NCBI GenBank assembly: GCA_002689445.1 | Contig: NZGC01000018.1 | Span: 23,279-87,278, forward strand | Direction: 5' to 3' | Length of the DNA stretch: 64,000 nt | Source: Gammaproteobacteria bacterium | GTDB lineage: Bacteria; Pseudomonadota; Gammaproteobacteria; Pseudomonadales; Azotimanducaceae | Shown here: one piece after another, positions 29,196 through 37,770 of the stretch | Numbering within the stretch: position 1 is the first letter of the stretch | Layout: every line of letters begins with the position of its first letter | The notes under the pieces: model-generated | What the model was told of the DNA's origin: nothing | Databases searched by the model: none | What the model saw: only the letters and a program-made list of their open reading frames with translations | Position numbers and translations under genes: made by a program

Positions 29196-29612
29196 TCAAT
29201 TCCGGATCATGAAGGTTGCCTCACATTCTGCTATCAAGGCGTTATCGTGCTGTTGGTGCATGGTTGCAGCCATCACAACGAGGCGGCGTTTTTGCTTGAC
29301 GCACCAACTTTTAAGATCGACGGTGGTCTCTGTCGGCAGCGGGTCCTTGTAGCGAAGGTCGCATTTGGCGGTGACCGCTTCAATGCCGCGGAGATACAAC
29401 CAGTTGGCCATTACATCGTCAAGCGCACTAAAAATAATGCCGCCGTGAGTGATGCCCTCGTATCCACAATGCAGCTTTGAAGGAGTAAAGGTTGCAACGC
29501 AGAATTCGTCGTCCAATGAAAAGCTTATCTGTAAACCCCTCGGATTTTCCGGTCCGCAGACGAAACATCGATTCGCGGTCTTTAAGGCGGTGGGCAATTG
29601 AGAGTCAGTCAT
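29196..29612 (-). CDS. PaaI-type hot-dog thioesterase
   Basis: A 138-residue hot-dog-fold protein of the acyl-CoA thioesterase PaaI group. The family signature is visible as CFVCGPENPRGLQI near the N-terminus (residues 16-29) and ITHGGIIFSALDDVMANW in the active-site helix. It follows the HpcH aldolase after about 40 bases on the same strand. I infer hydrolysis of a CoA thioester; the substrate is unknown. Confidence 0.85.
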   Translation of the reverse strand: MTDSQLPTALKTANRCFVCGPENPRGLQISFSLDDEFCVATFTPSKLHCGYEGITHGGIIFSALDDVMANWLYLRGIEAVTAKCDLRYKDPLPTETTVDLKSWCVKQKRRLVVMAATMHQQHDNALIAECEATFMIRN

Positions 29613-29654
29613 TGGGTTCCTTGTAGTGCTTTTGAAGGCTAGCGGTTGGAAGGT

Positions 29655-30452
29655 TTAATAAAAATTGCTGGATTCGGCGCCATCTTTTGTCTTCGCTGCA
29701 CGGGCCGCCTTGAGTTCTTGCCGTGCCAGTCTGGACATAAATGCACTATCCTGACCCAAAGTGACCATGTGAAATCCCTGTGCAAGGTATTTTTGAGTAT
29801 ACGCTAATGAGCCGGTATGAATGCCTGCGGCAACGTTGTGTTCTAGGCAGCGCGCCAGGATATGATCGACAGCGGCCACGTGGGTGGGGTGGTCATTGTC
29901 GCCGGTTGGGGTTAATTCCAAGGCAAAGGCCAGATCCGCAGGGCCGATGTAGGCGGCATCAATGCCTGGGGTCGAGAGAATATCATCGAGATTTTCGAGG
30001 GCTTCCTTGGTTTCAATCATGACGATGCAGGCGATTTCGTCGTTGGCTTCATGTAAGTAGTTTTTACCGAGGGCCATCGCGGCTCGCGCGGGACCGAACG
30101 ATCGCATGCCCTTTGGGGGATAACGGCAGGCGCTCACAGCCCGCTCAGCCTCGGCTCGATTGTTCACCAGGGGGATGATGACACCACTCGCGCCGGCATC
30201 CAGAGCCTTCATGATTTCGTAAGGCTCGTTCCAAGGAACTCGAACCAATGGGGTGACGTCAGTCGTCGCAATAGCTGGCAGCATGACCTTTACATCGTGG
30301 TAGTCCAGCATCCCGTGCTGCATATCAAGGCAGAGCCAGTCAAAGCCAATATGCGCCATGGTCTCTGCGGTAAAAGCAGAATCAATACCTAACCATCCCC
30401 CTATGGTTGATTGGCCTTTTCGCCAGGCTCTAAGTACGCCATTGCTCTGCAT
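29655..30452 (-). CDS. HpcH/HpaI family aldolase
   Basis: A class II metal-dependent aldolase of about 265 residues that cleaves or forms 2-oxo-3-deoxy acids with pyruvate. Markers are GFDWLCLDMQHG, the metal-ligand region MIETKEALENLDDIL, and YIGPADLAFALE. I place the start at 30452, where GGAG lies six bases upstream; an ATG at 30464 is also possible. The gene overlaps the end of plsC by more than 20 bases, so the two are surely cotranscribed. The natural substrate cannot be told. Confidence 0.9.
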   Translation of the reverse strand: MQSNGVLRAWRKGQSTIGGWLGIDSAFTAETMAHIGFDWLCLDMQHGMLDYHDVKVMLPAIATTDVTPLVRVPWNEPYEIMKALDAGASGVIIPLVNNRAEAERAVSACRYPPKGMRSFGPARAAMALGKNYLHEANDEIACIVMIETKEALENLDDILSTPGIDAAYIGPADLAFALELTPTGDNDHPTHVAAVDHILARCLEHNVAAGIHTGSLAYTQKYLAQGFHMVTLGQDSAFMSRLARQELKAARAAKTKDGAESSNFY

Positions 30453-31209
30453 GCGGATCTCCAAGTGTGTCGTTTTTAATCGGGCTACTAATGCTGCGTT
30501 GAATCAAAGATTCGGTCTGTCGGCAAAGGTTGGAAACATCCTCTTCACTCAGCCCTTGGGTGTCAATGGGCGGATGGATTTCGAGGGTGGTCGACCCTGG
30601 CCGCCAGTTGAGCGTCCCGGTGGGTAGCATTTGATCGGTGCCGTGTAGGGTGAGTGGTAAAACAGGCAACCCAAGGTCAATAGCCAATTTGAAAGCACCT
30701 TTTTTAAAAGGGCGTACCTCGCCCGGTGGCGCGCGAGTGCCCTCGGGGAAAAAAACCACACACATGCCATTAACCAAACGTTTGCTGGCGCGCTCAATAG
30801 AGGCTATCGCTTGCGCAGTGTTGCTTCTGTCAATAATGATGTGCCCCATGGCAGCACAAGCAGCACCCAGGATGGGTACCCGTCGAAGTTCTTGTTTCAT
30901 CACCCACTTCAGCTCGACAGGCAGATATCCGTAGATCAATAGGATGTCGAGTTGGCTCCAATGATTGGCAACCACGACATAGGATCTATCGGATTGCAGG
31001 TGCTCAAGGCCTTCGATATCCACGCCCATGCCGAGGACTCGGCTATTGGCCTTGGCCCATAGCACCGCGAGGGTTTTTGACCCCCAGTCACCCATACCCA
31101 GGAGGGAAACAAAGGTCAGTGGGATTCCAATCAGGGTCGTTGAAGCGATAAGAAACGGCACGGCAATGAGCCACTTATAGCTGAACAGGCACAGAGCGAG
31201 TAGATTCAT
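30430..31209 (-). CDS. plsC: 1-acylglycerol-3-phosphate O-acyltransferase (PlsC type)
   Basis: Membrane-associated acyltransferase that converts lysophosphatidate to phosphatidate or acylates a related lipid. The acyltransferase motifs are present: NHWSQLD (form NHxxxxD) and FFPEGTR. A hydrophobic N-terminus (about residues 1-40) anchors it. The start overlaps the stop of the upstream dioxygenase (ATGA), and the 3' end overlaps the aldolase gene. It may be an auxiliary PlsC-like enzyme rather than the main one, given these catabolic neighbours. Confidence 0.88.
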   Translation of the reverse strand: MNLLALCLFSYKWLIAVPFLIASTTLIGIPLTFVSLLGMGDWGSKTLAVLWAKANSRVLGMGVDIEGLEHLQSDRSYVVVANHWSQLDILLIYGYLPVELKWVMKQELRRVPILGAACAAMGHIIIDRSNTAQAIASIERASKRLVNGMCVVFFPEGTRAPPGEVRPFKKGAFKLAIDLGLPVLPLTLHGTDQMLPTGTLNWRPGSTTLEIHPPIDTQGLSEEDVSNLCRQTESLIQRSISSPIKNDTLGDPHAEQWRT

Positions 31210-32063
31210 GAGATGCTACTAGGAGAAGTCTTTTGGGGCACAGGACCTTGCACGGTGGTACGCAACATGGATCGACGGTGTCCATGATAATCGGAGGTTG
31301 CACAGTGCTGGGTACATCGATTGTCCCACATCACCAAGGTTCCGGGCTGCCATTGTACCCGAGTCATAAACGTGGGCTGAACTGCCCATTCGTTCAGATA
31401 CTTGAGCAATGGCTCGCTCTCCGCTTGTGTCATGCCCTCAAAGCGAAGCGTATAGGTGGGATTGATCCATAGGCTCGCTCGCTGGGTGATTTCATGGGCT
31501 CGAATAACCGGATGGATTTGCTCTGGCGGTTCGGCGTTGTCCTTGCCAATGCGCATGTTTTCAAGGTCATTTTGCAGGGTGCTCTTCGGACCGTAAGAGC
31601 GCGTAGCGCTATGCACCGCCGACAGAGGCCGCAAAAAAGATTGTAGCCCTTGAGACAGTTGTTCGTAAGCTAGATAAAGATTCGCAAACAAGGTGTCGCC
31701 CCCTTGGGGAGGCGTCTCTTGGGCGTATAGTAGCGTCCTGCTTGGGGGTTCCGACTGGAAGGTAAAGTCAGTGTGCCAGCCTGAACCGAAACTTTTGGGC
31801 GATTTCTCATCGGCCTCTTTGATGATTGGAACCACGTCAGGAAAGTCAGGGAGCCCGGTAAGATAAGGCGTGATCCCAGGACCGCCAAACCGCTGGGTCA
31901 AGGTCATGAGGCTAGCGGGATCGAGAGACTGGCGACGAAAAATCAAGACCAAGTGGTCATGAAACGCTTGATCGACCGCCAACAGTTCCGCCTCGGTGAG
32001 CGAGGTGAGGTCGATATCAGTGATTTCGGCACCCAAAGCGCCAGTCATCGGAATGACTTCCAT
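31206..32063 (-). CDS. TauD/TfdA family 2-oxoglutarate-dependent dioxygenase
   Basis: A non-haem Fe(II) dioxygenase of about 285 residues. The metal triad is intact: His and Asp in GWHTDFTF, and the distal His in the TQHCATSDY block. The 2-oxoglutarate-binding Arg region RRSMLRTTVQG follows. I choose ATG 32063 (MEVIPMTGALGAEI) because AAGGAA lies about seven bases upstream; an earlier ATG at 32096 lacks that support. It is the first gene of a minus-strand operon and is divergent from the MarR-GNAT gene. The substrate could be a sulfonate, an aryloxy acid or another small acid. Confidence 0.9.
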   Translation of the reverse strand: MEVIPMTGALGAEITDIDLTSLTEAELLAVDQAFHDHLVLIFRRQSLDPASLMTLTQRFGGPGITPYLTGLPDFPDVVPIIKEADEKSPKSFGSGWHTDFTFQSEPPSRTLLYAQETPPQGGDTLFANLYLAYEQLSQGLQSFLRPLSAVHSATRSYGPKSTLQNDLENMRIGKDNAEPPEQIHPVIRAHEITQRASLWINPTYTLRFEGMTQAESEPLLKYLNEWAVQPTFMTRVQWQPGTLVMWDNRCTQHCATSDYHGHRRSMLRTTVQGPVPQKTSPSSIS

Positions 32064-32293
32064 GAGGTGATTCCTTCTTCTGCAGTTCCAGAGCATGTAT
32101 CGGCTGTCTGTTGTTGGAGGGTGACCCTGCCCGTCAATATTCGCAGACAGGAAATCGCCCAGGTTGTTAATGTAAGACGATCGGCCGATCGAGTCTAGAA
32201 ATTCTCGTTGATTGATCTTTTGAGCGATTCAGATTGGTTTTGAGCCATGCTAGAGGGGCATGTTAATCGAAGACAACGACTTGCCCTGCTACA

Positions 32294-32326
32294 TTAATTA
32301 AGTAATATATTACGTAATTAATTACG
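32294..32326. promoter_or_regulatory. Nested palindromes, probable MarR operator
   Basis: Two perfect palindromes abut, sharing one C: GTAATATATTAC (32302-32313) and CGTAATTAATTACG (32313-32326). A TTAATTAA lies just before them at 32294-32301. The last arm ends 11 bases before the MarR-GNAT start codon. MarR proteins bind AT-rich palindromes of about this size, so this is a likely autoregulatory operator. It may also control the divergent dioxygenase operon, which begins 240 bases away. Confidence 0.7.
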
Positions 32327-32336
32327 GATATGTGCA

Positions 32337-33269
32337 ATGCAGCAGAGTGGCCTCCATAAAGCTTTGAATGATCGATTGAAGCGCTCGTACCAGCAGTACC
32401 GTGAACAGATGGATGACCGCTATCCTAGGGTGATGAAGACCCTGCCCAACCTAGACGCAAACTGGGTACGACTGGGCATGTTGCTTTTGCAACGTGGACC
32501 CACGACGATTATGGTGCTCAGTGAACGATTGGCCATTTCCCATCCAGCAGTCCTGCAGATTGCCAAACGCTTGAAGGCTGAAGACCGCGTTGCCGATTTT
32601 CGCGACCGACGAGATAAGCGCAAACGTATGTTAGCGCTCACTTCCAAGGGAAGATACGATTTTACGGGATTTATTGCGCACCAGCAGTTGCAGGATGCCT
32701 GGCTTGATAAACTGCTAGCGCCAACGGGATTATCGAACGTCCTCAAGGCTTGGGATAATCAGTTGGTCGATACAGGGAGTTCTGGCAACCTTTTTGGCCG
32801 GCTATTCGGGATCGAAATTGTGCCTTTTCAGTCGGATTATCGTAGCGATTTCGAACGCCTCAATCGGCATTGGATCGAGCACTATTTTGAGGTTGAGCTG
32901 AAAGATCAAGCGCAATTTGACGACCCTCAATCGACCATTCTGGCTGCGGGCGGCGAAATTCTATTTGCGATCACTCAAACCGGCATTGTGGTGGGCACTT
33001 GCGCCTTGATCGTGCACGATCAGACGCAAGTTGAGTTGGCCAAGATGGCAGTGCAGGAGCACTTCCAAGGTATGGGGGTTGGTCGGTTGCTGGTAGACGC
33101 CATTATCGCCAGGGCGAGAGTCCTCGGCTTTGAAGAAATAATCTTAGAATCCAATACGGTGTTAGCGCCAGCGATTGCTTTGTATCGGGCGGTGGGATTT
33201 GAGCCGAGACCCACGCAAACAACCTCAGACTATGCTCGTTGTAATGTTGCGATGCAGATGTCGTTATAA
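32337..33269 (+). CDS. MarR-GNAT fusion regulator
   Basis: A 310-residue two-domain protein. Residues 1-145 form a MarR winged helix-turn-helix (VLSERLAISHPAVLQIAKRLKAEDRV, DFRDRRDKRKRMLALTSKG). Residues 160-310 form a GNAT acetyltransferase, with the acetyl-CoA loop VQEHFQGMGVGRLLVDAII and a C-terminal ALYRAVGFEP. Such fusions occur in many bacteria; the acetyl target is usually unknown. It is divergent from the TauD-PlsC-HpcH-thioesterase operon. Palindromes sit immediately upstream of its start. Confidence 0.9.
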   Translation: MQQSGLHKALNDRLKRSYQQYREQMDDRYPRVMKTLPNLDANWVRLGMLLLQRGPTTIMVLSERLAISHPAVLQIAKRLKAEDRVADFRDRRDKRKRMLALTSKGRYDFTGFIAHQQLQDAWLDKLLAPTGLSNVLKAWDNQLVDTGSSGNLFGRLFGIEIVPFQSDYRSDFERLNRHWIEHYFEVELKDQAQFDDPQSTILAAGGEILFAITQTGIVVGTCALIVHDQTQVELAKMAVQEHFQGMGVGRLLVDAIIARARVLGFEEIILESNTVLAPAIALYRAVGFEPRPTQTTSDYARCNVAMQMSL

Positions 33270-33778
33270 GGTCTGGCGCAGGAGAGACCCAAACCAGCCA
33301 CTGAGAAAAAACCACATGCGTGAGGTCATCAAACAGCCACGTTCAAAGAGTAGCGACTAGAGCAAAGTCGCCAAGAAAGAACGTCCAACAAGGAATGACC
33401 AAAAAAAGAAGCAACTCTCAGTAAGCGATTAACAATCAAGATAGCAGTAGCCGCTTAGTAGCCGCTTAATAGAAAGAAAGCTGGTAACAGGCCAGAAAAA
33501 GCTGGAAAAGGCCCCAAAAAAGCAGCAAGCGTCAGAAAATGCCAGAAACCGAGATGAAGCTTGGAAGGACGATAAAGTTTGAGGTCAATTAGGACAGTGC
33601 CATTTTGCTCGCCTCAAACCGGTTTTGGATAAATCGTAGCGACGAGTAGGCAAATCGTTCAGATCAGCAAATGATGAGACGAAACAATTTGACGCTTGCC
33701 CTGTCGGATGAGCACCATTTTGTTTCGTCTTGTGCTGGCTTTGAGTAGTATTGGAACTCCATTTATAGGATCGAGCCC
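33270..33778. other. Purine-rich intergenic region with repeats and a long hairpin
   Basis: No gene is evident. From about 33290 to 33580 the plus strand is strongly purine-rich. It includes a perfect 11-base tandem duplication (GTAGCCGCTTA at 33447-33457 and 33458-33468). Nearer the HIT gene a long inverted repeat is annotated separately. Confidence 0.6.
33674..33733. repeat. Long inverted repeat upstream of the HIT gene
   Basis: AGACGAAACAA (33677-33687) and TTGTTTCGTCT (33720-33730) are perfectly complementary. Two G-U pairs and an A-T pair extend the stem to 14 pairs. The 32-base loop begins with TTTGACG. It lies 46 bases before the HIT gene and could form an RNA hairpin or be a DNA-binding site. 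Confidence 0.75.
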
Positions 33779-34138
33779 ATGGCAGAAGAGAATGATTTAT
33801 CGATATTCGAACGCATTATTGCGGGCGATATTCCCTCTGAAAAAATCCACGAAGATGAGCTTGCCATCGTCATTCAAGACATCAATCCTCAGGCACCCAC
33901 CCATGTTCTATTGATACCCAAATTAAAAATCCCTCGGTTGGTCGATGCGGATGTGTCACACCAAGCCTTGCTCGGTCATTTGTTATTGCTTGCTGGTAAG
34001 GTCGCTCGACAATTGGGCTGTGCTGATGCCTTCCGGTTGGTGATCAATAACGGTGCCGATGCAGGGCAGACAGTGTTTCACTTGCATCTGCACATTCTTG
34101 CTGGAGGTCGATTCTCAGAAGGGGGGTTGGTCAACTAG
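33779..34138 (+). CDS. HIT (histidine triad) nucleotide-binding protein
   Basis: A 119-residue HinT-like hydrolase of purine nucleoside phosphoramidates. The triad His101-x-His103-x-His105 (FHLHLHILAGG) is intact, with His103 the expected nucleophile. The N-terminal SIFERIIAGDIPSEKIHED matches the family. A weak AGGA lies nine bases before the ATG. Cellular substrate in bacteria is unclear. Confidence 0.93.
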   Translation: MAEENDLSIFERIIAGDIPSEKIHEDELAIVIQDINPQAPTHVLLIPKLKIPRLVDADVSHQALLGHLLLLAGKVARQLGCADAFRLVINNGADAGQTVFHLHLHILAGGRFSEGGLVN

Positions 34139-34260
34139 GGGCTCCATTGCGGATAATCTAGTGGTCTGAGGCATGGGCCTGCACGCTGGTTTGTTCTTGA
34201 CGAAAGATCCTGAAGCGCTGATTAAAAGTATTGCGCTGTCGACTTTCGCAAGCCCAGTCC

Positions 34261-34863
34261 TCAAGGGTCGGATAAAAAGCGCACTCCACCATCATCGAGA
34301 TCATAGTAGGCTCCACAAATCGTCAACAGACCTTGGGTGGTGCGTTGCTGCAAGCTGACTGAAGCTTGCTCAATGTTTTTAACCGACGCGAGCACGTTCG
34401 CGCTCATACATTGGTTTGAAAGCGAGGACGGCGTGGCGGCTTTTGCATCAACCAAGTGATGTATGTTGGGACCAATTCGGTCCACGATGGATCTAAGATT
34501 GTCTGATATGCCAGCTGTACCATCTTGGAGCGCCTGAACACTGGCATTGATTGCCCCACAGCGAGTGTGCCCCAGCACGATGATGAGCGAAACGTCGAAC
34601 TGAGTCACAGCGAACTCGATGCTCCCGATCTGAGAGGGCGCCGCAATGTTACCGGCAACGCGGACAATGAATAAATCGCCTGGACCCTGATCAAAAATCA
34701 TTTCAATAGGGACCCGAGAGTCGCTGCATCCCAACACAATGGCTTTAGGCTTTTGAACCCTGACGGCTTCCGGACCTTGCCAGCGTTTTGGCGAAGTCGT
34801 TCCCTGCTGAAAACGGGTGTTGCCCGCAGTCAATTCGTCTAGGATTTGCTCAGCTGAGGCCAT
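34261..34863 (-). CDS. Beta-class carbonic anhydrase
   Basis: Zinc enzyme that interconverts CO2 and bicarbonate. The zinc ligands are Cys46 (GCSDSR, with Asp48 and Arg50 as the usual pair), His99 and Cys102 (LGHTRCG). 200 residues is typical of the cytoplasmic class. No signal peptide is seen. Bicarbonate is a substrate of biotin carboxylases such as the one at 9.8 kb, though that link is only metabolic. It is convergent with the HIT gene. Confidence 0.95.
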   Translation of the reverse strand: MASAEQILDELTAGNTRFQQGTTSPKRWQGPEAVRVQKPKAIVLGCSDSRVPIEMIFDQGPGDLFIVRVAGNIAAPSQIGSIEFAVTQFDVSLIIVLGHTRCGAINASVQALQDGTAGISDNLRSIVDRIGPNIHHLVDAKAATPSSLSNQCMSANVLASVKNIEQASVSLQQRTTQGLLTICGAYYDLDDGGVRFLSDP

Positions 34864-35128
34864 GGAAGCACCTTTTATGTTGCTCCGTATTCAGGATTTG
34901 AGTCCGGAGTTAACGCAATTATCCAATAACCGCGTCGCTACATCTACGCTTATTTGCCTTGGTGGCTCATGTGGCGAGCGTTACACTGGACTGGAGCAAA
35001 GGTGCTCAGTGTTCTACGACTCTGCTTGAAAGCAAGCCAAAAAATTAACAGGCGATCTCCAGCAGATAAGAGTATCAGTCATGCTGGGTATCATGGAAAA
35101 ACTCGATGACAACGGATAAACGTGGGTA

Positions 35129-36739
35129 ATGATGGATAACGATGAGTTCGATTATATTGTCGTTGGCGCGGGGTCAGCAGGTTGTGTGATGGCCACGCGA
35201 TTGGCCGAGCGCTATCGCGTGTTACTGATTGAGGCAGGTCGTGCCGATGCGGCCTGGGACTTCAGACTGCATATGCCAGCTGCCTTGTCTCTGGTCTTAA
35301 AATCGACTCGGTATAATTGGGCATTTAACTCTGAGCCAGAGGCGGCCTTGCGGAATCGTCAACTTTACTGCCCGCGTGGAAAAGTGCTCGGAGGCTCGTC
35401 ATCGATCAACGGTATGATATTTGTTCGAGGTAACCCCGAAGACTTTAATCGTTGGGAGGCACTGGGTGCATCGGGATGGGCGTACGAGCAGGTGCTGCCC
35501 TTTTTTAAACGTAGCGAAACGAAATTGGGCGGTGATCCTGCATTTCGGGGTACCGAGGGCCCCGTGCATGTGACCAATGGTGAGATTGACTCACCCCTCA
35601 ACCAAGCTTGGCTTCAGGCTGGGGATACGTTGGGGCTGGGTAATTCAGAGGATTTCAATGGCTGTCATCAGGAAGGGTTTGGCCCTTTTGATCGCACTGT
35701 CGAAGATGGCTTGCGGCAAAGTGCAGCACGGGGGTATTTGCGGCGCTATGCAGCAGAGCACGCGCCAGGCTTAAAAATTTTAACCCTAAGTGAGGTTTTA
35801 GGACTTGAGTTCAAAGGTGATCGCGCTGTTGGGGTGCGGACTTGGCAGCGGGGCCAGATGCAGGTTTATCGAGCATCTGAAGAAGTGATTGTCTCAGCCG
35901 GCGCGATTAAGTCGCCGCAGTTATTGATGCTATCAGGCATCGGAGCAGAGAGTAGTCTGAAGGCATTCGATATTCCTTGCATAAGTCCCATTGAGGCTGT
36001 TGGTAGCAATTTGCAAGATCATTTAGAAGTGTATATTCAAAGTGCCTGTCTAGAGCCGGTATCGATCTATCCCTCGACGCATGGCTTAAAGCAATTGGCC
36101 GTTGGGATGCAATGGTATTTGGCAAAGCAAGGAGCGGGGGCGACCAATCACTTTCACACCGGCGCTTTTCTTCGAAGTGGTTTGGATCTGGGATACCCAG
36201 ATTTACAATTTCATTTTCTACCGGTTGCCATGGATTATGACGGTAAGGCTGCGCACCGAGGCCATGGTTTTCAAATGCACGTCGGTCCTATGAAGCCAAC
36301 GAGTCGCGGTCAGGTAGCATTGAAGTCAAAAGATCCTCGGGCAGCGCCTCAAATCACTTTTAACTACAACAGTACGCGACAAGATCAGCAAGTGATGGCG
36401 CGAGGCATTGAAATAGCTCGGGCCATCGCAGCGAGCTCGAGTTTTAAGGGCCTGACCGGGAGAGAGCTACGTCCAGGTCAAGTCGATGTGATGTCCTTTG
36501 TGCAAGACCATGGGGAAAGCGCTTATCCCCCCTGCGGCACCTGCCGCATGGGGGATGATGATGGCTCGGTAACCGATTCGCAAGGTGTTGTCCGCGGCGT
36601 GCGAGGGTTAAGAGTGGTGGATGCCAGTCTTATGCCGGAGATTACCAATGGCAATTTGAACGCGGTCGTGTTGATGATGGCCGAAAAAATTTCGAGCAAC
36701 ATCCTGCAAGCCCGGCCTGATAGAGACCACGCAGTCTAA
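35129..36739 (+). CDS. GMC-family flavin oxidoreductase, choline dehydrogenase-like
   Basis: A 536-residue FAD enzyme related to BetA and alcohol dehydrogenases of the GMC family. The dinucleotide-binding motif DYIVVGAGSAGCVMATRL starts at residue 8, and the GMC signature RGKVLGGSSSINGMIFVRG lies near residue 85. The C-terminal NGNLNA motif is normal (Asn511). In the other active-site motif, where relatives have His-Pro-x-Gly-Thr, this protein has Pro467-Pro468-Cys-Gly-Thr, so the usual catalytic His is missing. It heads a three-gene unit with an amidohydrolase and a Ddn-like protein. Confidence 0.9.
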   Translation: MMDNDEFDYIVVGAGSAGCVMATRLAERYRVLLIEAGRADAAWDFRLHMPAALSLVLKSTRYNWAFNSEPEAALRNRQLYCPRGKVLGGSSSINGMIFVRGNPEDFNRWEALGASGWAYEQVLPFFKRSETKLGGDPAFRGTEGPVHVTNGEIDSPLNQAWLQAGDTLGLGNSEDFNGCHQEGFGPFDRTVEDGLRQSAARGYLRRYAAEHAPGLKILTLSEVLGLEFKGDRAVGVRTWQRGQMQVYRASEEVIVSAGAIKSPQLLMLSGIGAESSLKAFDIPCISPIEAVGSNLQDHLEVYIQSACLEPVSIYPSTHGLKQLAVGMQWYLAKQGAGATNHFHTGAFLRSGLDLGYPDLQFHFLPVAMDYDGKAAHRGHGFQMHVGPMKPTSRGQVALKSKDPRAAPQITFNYNSTRQDQQVMARGIEIARAIAASSSFKGLTGRELRPGQVDVMSFVQDHGESAYPPCGTCRMGDDDGSVTDSQGVVRGVRGLRVVDASLMPEITNGNLNAVVLMMAEKISSNILQARPDRDHAV

Positions 36740-36756
36740 ACGGAGGATATTCGGCG

Positions 36757-37770
36757 ATGAGTTATCAAAATCAAAATTGGTTGGATTTGTGGCATGAGCC
36801 CGTCGTTGAGCCTGATCTTGAAATTTGTGATCCGCATCATCACCTCTGGGATCACTTGACCCATCGATATTTGCTCGACGAGTTTAAGGCTGATCTGGAT
36901 AGCGGGCACTTGATCAAAAGTACGGTCTTTGTCGAATGCGCCAGCATGTACCGTAAAGACGGCAGCAACGCAATGTCGCCGGTGGGAGAGACTGAATTCG
37001 TCAATGGTATCGCCGCGATGTCGGCCAGTGGGCGATATGGTGATGCGCGTGTTGCCGCCGGAATTGTTGGTTTTGCGGATCTTTCCTTAGGGGCTGCCGT
37101 GGGCGAAGTGCTGGATGCGCATCAGCGGGCAAGTCAACGATTCAAAGGCATTCGGCACGCGACCGGCTGGCATCCAAGTCCCGCGATTCGAAATTCACAC
37201 AGCAATCCCTCTGAGCGATTGACGGAGTCAGTTGAATTTCGGCGTGGTTTTGCTGAACTCGCCCCCCGTGGATTGAGCTTCGATGCCTGGATGTATCACG
37301 CCCAGCTGCCGGAGTTGACGACGCTGGCTGATGCATTTCCTGACACTCAGATCATCTTAGATCATTTTGGCGGACCACTGGGAATTGGCCCTTACGCAGG
37401 AAAATCGCGCGAAGTTTTTGATCAATGGAAGCGTGACATTGCACCGCTGGCTGATCGTGAAAACGTTGTGATGAAACTCGGCGGTTTGGTCATGCCCGTT
37501 AACGGGTTTGGGCTGCATAAGAGACGAAAGCCTCCGACTTCCGATGAATTAAAAGCCCTAACAGGGGATTACTATCGGTTTGCCATCGAACTTTTTGGTG
37601 TTGATCGTTGTATGTTCGAAAGTAATTTTCCCGTCGATCGGCAAAGTTGTTCGTATCGGATCCTGTGGAATACCTTTAAGAAATTGGTTGCCGACGCTTC
37701 AGAGACTGAGAAAAAAGCCCTGTTTCATGACACGGCAACCCGGGTCTATCGCCTGAATGAAGCGGATTAG
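36757..37770 (+). CDS. Amidohydrolase 2 family metal-dependent hydrolase
   Basis: A 337-residue TIM-barrel hydrolase of the amidohydrolase-related (PF04909-type) family, which includes lactonases and decarboxylases. The N-terminal metal motif is DPHHHLWD, followed by FKGIRHATGWHP, ILDHFGGP and a C-terminal FESNFPVD. GGAGG lies about nine bases before the ATG, 17 bases after the GMC gene. Pairing with an alcohol-oxidising enzyme suggests sequential oxidation and ring opening of a compound I cannot identify. Confidence 0.9.
   Translation: MSYQNQNWLDLWHEPVVEPDLEICDPHHHLWDHLTHRYLLDEFKADLDSGHLIKSTVFVECASMYRKDGSNAMSPVGETEFVNGIAAMSASGRYGDARVAAGIVGFADLSLGAAVGEVLDAHQRASQRFKGIRHATGWHPSPAIRNSHSNPSERLTESVEFRRGFAELAPRGLSFDAWMYHAQLPELTTLADAFPDTQIILDHFGGPLGIGPYAGKSREVFDQWKRDIAPLADRENVVMKLGGLVMPVNGFGLHKRRKPPTSDELKALTGDYYRFAIELFGVDRCMFESNFPVDRQSCSYRILWNTFKKLVADASETEKKALFHDTATRVYRLNEAD

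Noticed and set aside
29148..29480. 110-codon frame antisense to the thioesterase gene
   Set aside because: It lies almost wholly within a well-supported gene on the other strand and matches no family.
36521..36540. Frameshift at the C-run to explain the missing His in the GMC protein
   Set aside because: The frame is intact on both sides with conserved motifs upstream and downstream, so only a substitution fits.
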